Made by a program: the position numbers and the translations under genes
Shown here: positions 60,936-64,000 of the stretch, in pieces
Numbering within the stretch: the stretch's first letter is position 1
How the letters are laid out: each line of letters opens with the position of its first letter
Notes under the pieces: model-generated
Databases searched by the model: none
Seen by the model: only the letters and a program-made list of their open reading frames with translations
What the model was told of the DNA's origin: nothing
Assembly (NCBI GenBank): GCA_018894105.1
Contig: CM032121.1
Location: 36,054,230 to 36,118,229, forward strand
Source: Jacaranda mimosifolia
Taxonomy: Eukaryota; Streptophyta; Magnoliopsida; Lamiales; Bignoniaceae
DNA: 64,000 nt
Reading direction: 5' to 3'

Positions 60936-62380
60936 CGTAGTTTAAATTGAATCTCAATAAATTAATACATTAATAAAAAGTTAATTCGATAAGTTTATTG
61001 ACTATTTTCTTTTTCTATCATAAGGAATAAAGAAAAGAAGTCAAAGTTCGTCTTTGCTGAAAATCGAATCCTATCCACAAGAATCATGATTGGGAATTAC
61101 TAATTTGATTGTCTTTCTTTAAAAAATGGGCGAAATAAAATTAACTTGAATTAGTAACCGCTATCCGCCCTTGTGATCCAATCGGATCAAAGTGGATCAA
61201 TAAGGTTAAAAATCTTTCTATGCTCATCGTGAATCAAACTTGTCAAAAAGAATTTTATTATTGAATTTTAAAGATTTGATTTAATGGGAACAAAGCTCTT
61301 CATAGTAGAATGTTAGGATAAATTAATGTAAAAATTGGATATAACTTCATCAATAAAATTTTTTTACATATAAAGATACTTCAATGAAATTTGCATCTAT
61401 AAACTAAAATTATATTTAATTTTAGTTTTCACAAATTCTGTAAACATATATAGACATATAATTCCTTAAAATATTTTCTGAAATATATATATATATATTT
61501 AAAAGAGTTTAAGGATTATTAATGATTACTTTCCTTGGAAAATGACTACTTTCACGTAATTGAATAGTGATGAAAGAAAATTTAATATGGGCTTGGTAGC
61601 TGAAATCCATTTTCCTTGTATCCTTCATGGAGCAAAATATTATACACAAAATAACATAAATTTATAGTTGGGGAGGAGCTGGTTTCTTGAATTTGTTCAC
61701 ATGCTTACCAGAAGAACAAAAGTGAGAATAATAATGCCTTGAATAAAAATTTTAATCATGTGTTAGTTTTACCTTAATAATAATAATAATAATAATACCA
61801 CCAAAAATGCTATCTCCTTTTTTTTTCCAATAGGCCAACAATTTCTTTTTAAATTTTCTTTAAAATACACAGACGTACTAAAATTACTAAAGTCTGACCC
61901 CCAAATCTCACAAGTGTGAGCCAATAAAAAATTATATCAATTTATTATATATTACTAGTTTATTGTAATGTCTCCACATACTTCCTCACCAATACAATTC
62001 AAGATCTATAGTAATATGTAATGATAAAATAGTCCACTAAGGCCCAGTTTCTATTGTATGAAGAGCCTGAATGAAGAGATTCATCTAGGCTCATCAATTG
62101 TTTGCTTTATTTTATTTAGACTCGGTATGATTGGGTCAGCCTGCCAGTATGGATGGATACAGAAGGATTTGACATCCTAGCTTTTCAGGCTGTGACAAAA
62201 TTGTCTATTTTGGCTCATGCAATGGCTACGATTTTGAAATATCAAAAACACCCCTGACTTGTATGTTAGATTTACATGTATGTCCTCAACTCATTCCAAC
62301 TTTATCATCAACCCATAGGGAAAATCTGGATTTTCACGGCAACAAAAATAGTTCTTCACATTTTGGTTCACACAATTTTC
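60936..62380. other. AT-rich intergenic DNA
   Basis: No gene recognised. A (TAA)n microsatellite is at about 61774-61797. A segment starting at 62040 (ggcccagtttctattg) looks like a transposon end, but no partner end was found. Confidence 0.5.
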
Positions 62381-62720
62381 TCAAAAAAAAAAAAAAAAAA
62401 AAAAGGGATGATGGGATCTCGAAGAGAAAAGGGATAAGGTAGAAGAAGAAGAAATGGAGTAAAAATAGGATGAAAGAGGGGAGGGAAGAACAAAAGAAAA
62501 AGGAGAAAGTGGAAGAAGAAGAAATAGAGTTAAAAAAGGATGAAGAGAACAGGGTGTCAAAGAAAAAAAGAAAAAAAGAAAAAAAGAAAAAGAAGAAGAA
62601 GAAGAAGAAGCAGAAGATAAAGGGAAGTGGTGGGAGAAGAAGAAATGGAGTCAAACAAAGGATTAAAAAACAAAAAGATAAGGGCACAAGAAAAAGGGAG
62701 GTGGAAAAAGGAGTGGAGCG
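62380..62720. repeat. GA-rich low-complexity tract
   Basis: A poly-A run (62381-62403) followed by about 300 bases of AAG/GAA-type purine sequence. The overlapping ORFs are runs of Lys/Glu on one strand and Phe/Ser/Leu on the other and are artefacts of the composition. Confidence 0.85.
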
Positions 62721-63430
62721 GAGGGGTAGCAGGCCGCCAGTGGGGATGGGCAGTGAGCAGCAAAGGGCGGCATATGGGCAATGGGTGACGAACGGCAGCG
62801 GGCAAATACTATTCTACTTCTGTTGGATAGTTTGATGAAGAGAAAAAATAAATAGTTTTGGGAACTTTGGGGGAGAAGAAGTTGCATATTTTGTTGAAAA
62901 GGAAGAAAAGTAAATTGTTTATATTAGATAGAATAATAAATAAATTTTTTATTTAATCAATACAATTATTCATTTTTATTATTCATATCATCTCACAAAA
63001 TAAAAATAATTTAAAAGACACAAAATTAAATAAAATTTCATTTTTTGTCTTATAATTTTGCTTAACTTGCATTTTTGCCCTATATATTTAAAAATTATAA
63101 TTTTATTCCTATAAGTAATAAAAAATTGATCATTTTAGTCCCCCAACAAAAAACTAACTGGAAAAGCCTGACGTGGCTCGTTGAAGTGTGCCAATTGTGA
63201 ATTTTTTGCTGTGTTGGCAAAATCTAGTTGACATGGCCTGATTGGTTGGAAGAAAAAATGCAAAAAAATACCAACTATATATATATATATTTATATACAC
63301 ACATATATATATATTTATTTATCTAAATATAGATATATATATTTATTTATGTAAATGGACATTTATATATACATATATTACCATCTGTCTCCTCCCCCCA
63401 ACCCAACCAACAAGTTGCCACCTTGCCCGT
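62721..63430. other. AT-rich intergenic DNA with TA-rich tracts
   Basis: Contains (TA)n-like tracts at about 63270-63370. No gene recognised. Confidence 0.5.
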
Positions 63431-63433
63431 GAG

Positions 63434-64000
63434 ACCTAGCAAATGGGTACCCACGGGTAATCCAAGAGCGGGTAAGAATGAGTTGGGTAAATTTACTTAC
63501 GGGTAAAATTACTCATTTTTTATTGGGTACGAGATAGTGGACCTAGGTAATAGGTAATCCACGGATACCCGTACTATATTTATTATTATTTTTATATATT
63601 TAAAGAAAAATTAGTATTTTTTTTTTAAATTTACATAATATTATTTAAATGTTAGTTGTTACCTAAATAAAGTTAATAAAAAAGGCTACAAATTTCAAAT
63701 ATTATATTGAACAAATATTTTAAAGCATGTCAAATGTTTCGGTTTGAAAACTACAACTTAAATATTTAAATATATATTAAATTTAAGTTATATTATATTT
63801 TGAAGTTTAAAGTTATATTTTATTATATGTCAAAAGTTTTTTGAACTAAAAGTTTAAACACCACTTAAATATTGTTGATATTATTAACAAAAAAAAGTGT
63901 TATACCTTCCAAAATAGTTGCAAAAATTAGAGAAAAAATAAAAATAAAAATATAAATAATTATTCACGGGTTACCTGTGGGTACCCGCGAATTGGGCCAA
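63434..64000. repeat. Imperfect inverted repeat, possibly cut by the window end
   Basis: Left motif gggtacccacgggtaatcc (about 63445-63463) is mirrored near the window end by ggttacctgtgggtaccc (about 63970-63987). The interior is AT-rich and repeats the gggtaa wording. It looks like a transposon or its fragment that may continue past 64000. Confidence 0.4.

Noticed and set aside
62040..62160. Possible transposon end starting ggcccagtttct
   Set aside because: No matching inverted end or target duplication found nearby.
62334..62835. 117- and 121-codon ORFs on both strands
   Set aside because: Pure composition artefacts of a GA-rich tract (Lys/Glu and Phe/Leu/Ser runs).

Overview
This window is AT-rich nuclear DNA from a flowering plant, most likely a eudicot. 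The evidence is malectin-like and S-domain/CRK-type receptor kinases, Dof zinc-finger genes, plant-type introns, and plant transposons of the Tat (Ty3/gypsy), Mutator, PIF/Harbinger, MITE and SINE kinds. I cannot name the species. No tRNA, rRNA or CRISPR was seen.

The backbone is a local array of at least three decayed copies of one unit: receptor kinase gene, then a conserved non-coding block, then a divergent Dof gene, then a 3' flank. Unit 0 (about 2930-6665) keeps only the block and flank remnants. Unit 1 (about 6700-25790) has a receptor kinase with one nonsense codon (6925-10643), orphaned kinase exons (11142-12175), a Dof gene (22256-23095) and a Dof relic (24240-24650). Unit 2 (about 33620-48970) has a kinase relic (34625-35260), an apparently intact six-exon receptor kinase (39074-43313) and a frameshifted Dof gene (46603-47380). 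A start of a further repeat follows at 59974-60935.

The most interesting gene is the receptor kinase. Reading through frame-preserving splice sites, 39074-43313 encodes about 1160 residues: signal peptide, malectin-like ectodomain, transmembrane helix, a CrRLK1L-like kinase, and then a second kinase of the S-domain/CRK family. It is a receptor tandem kinase built from two kinase families. In the unit 1 copy, the C-lobe of kinase 2 has been replaced in frame by a CRINKLY4-related (CCR3/4-like) kinase segment of about 1 kb that brought its own stop codon, with a SINE next to it.

Mobile DNA separates the units. A 7.8-kb Mutator-like element (25799-33619, 9-bp target duplication) carries a palindrome of two 3115-bp arms around a 99-bp loop, with tandem repeats and a captured LTR fragment in each arm. 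An 11-kb Tat-type LTR retrotransposon (48974-59973) has decayed gag-pol, a ten-copy 68-bp array and an antisense ORF. A PIF/Harbinger element (about 15400-19252), a 1.46-kb Mutator-like element (12789-14248) and a MITE (20149-20534) lie in unit 1. Because the units are duplicates, each one shows the empty site of insertions in the other.
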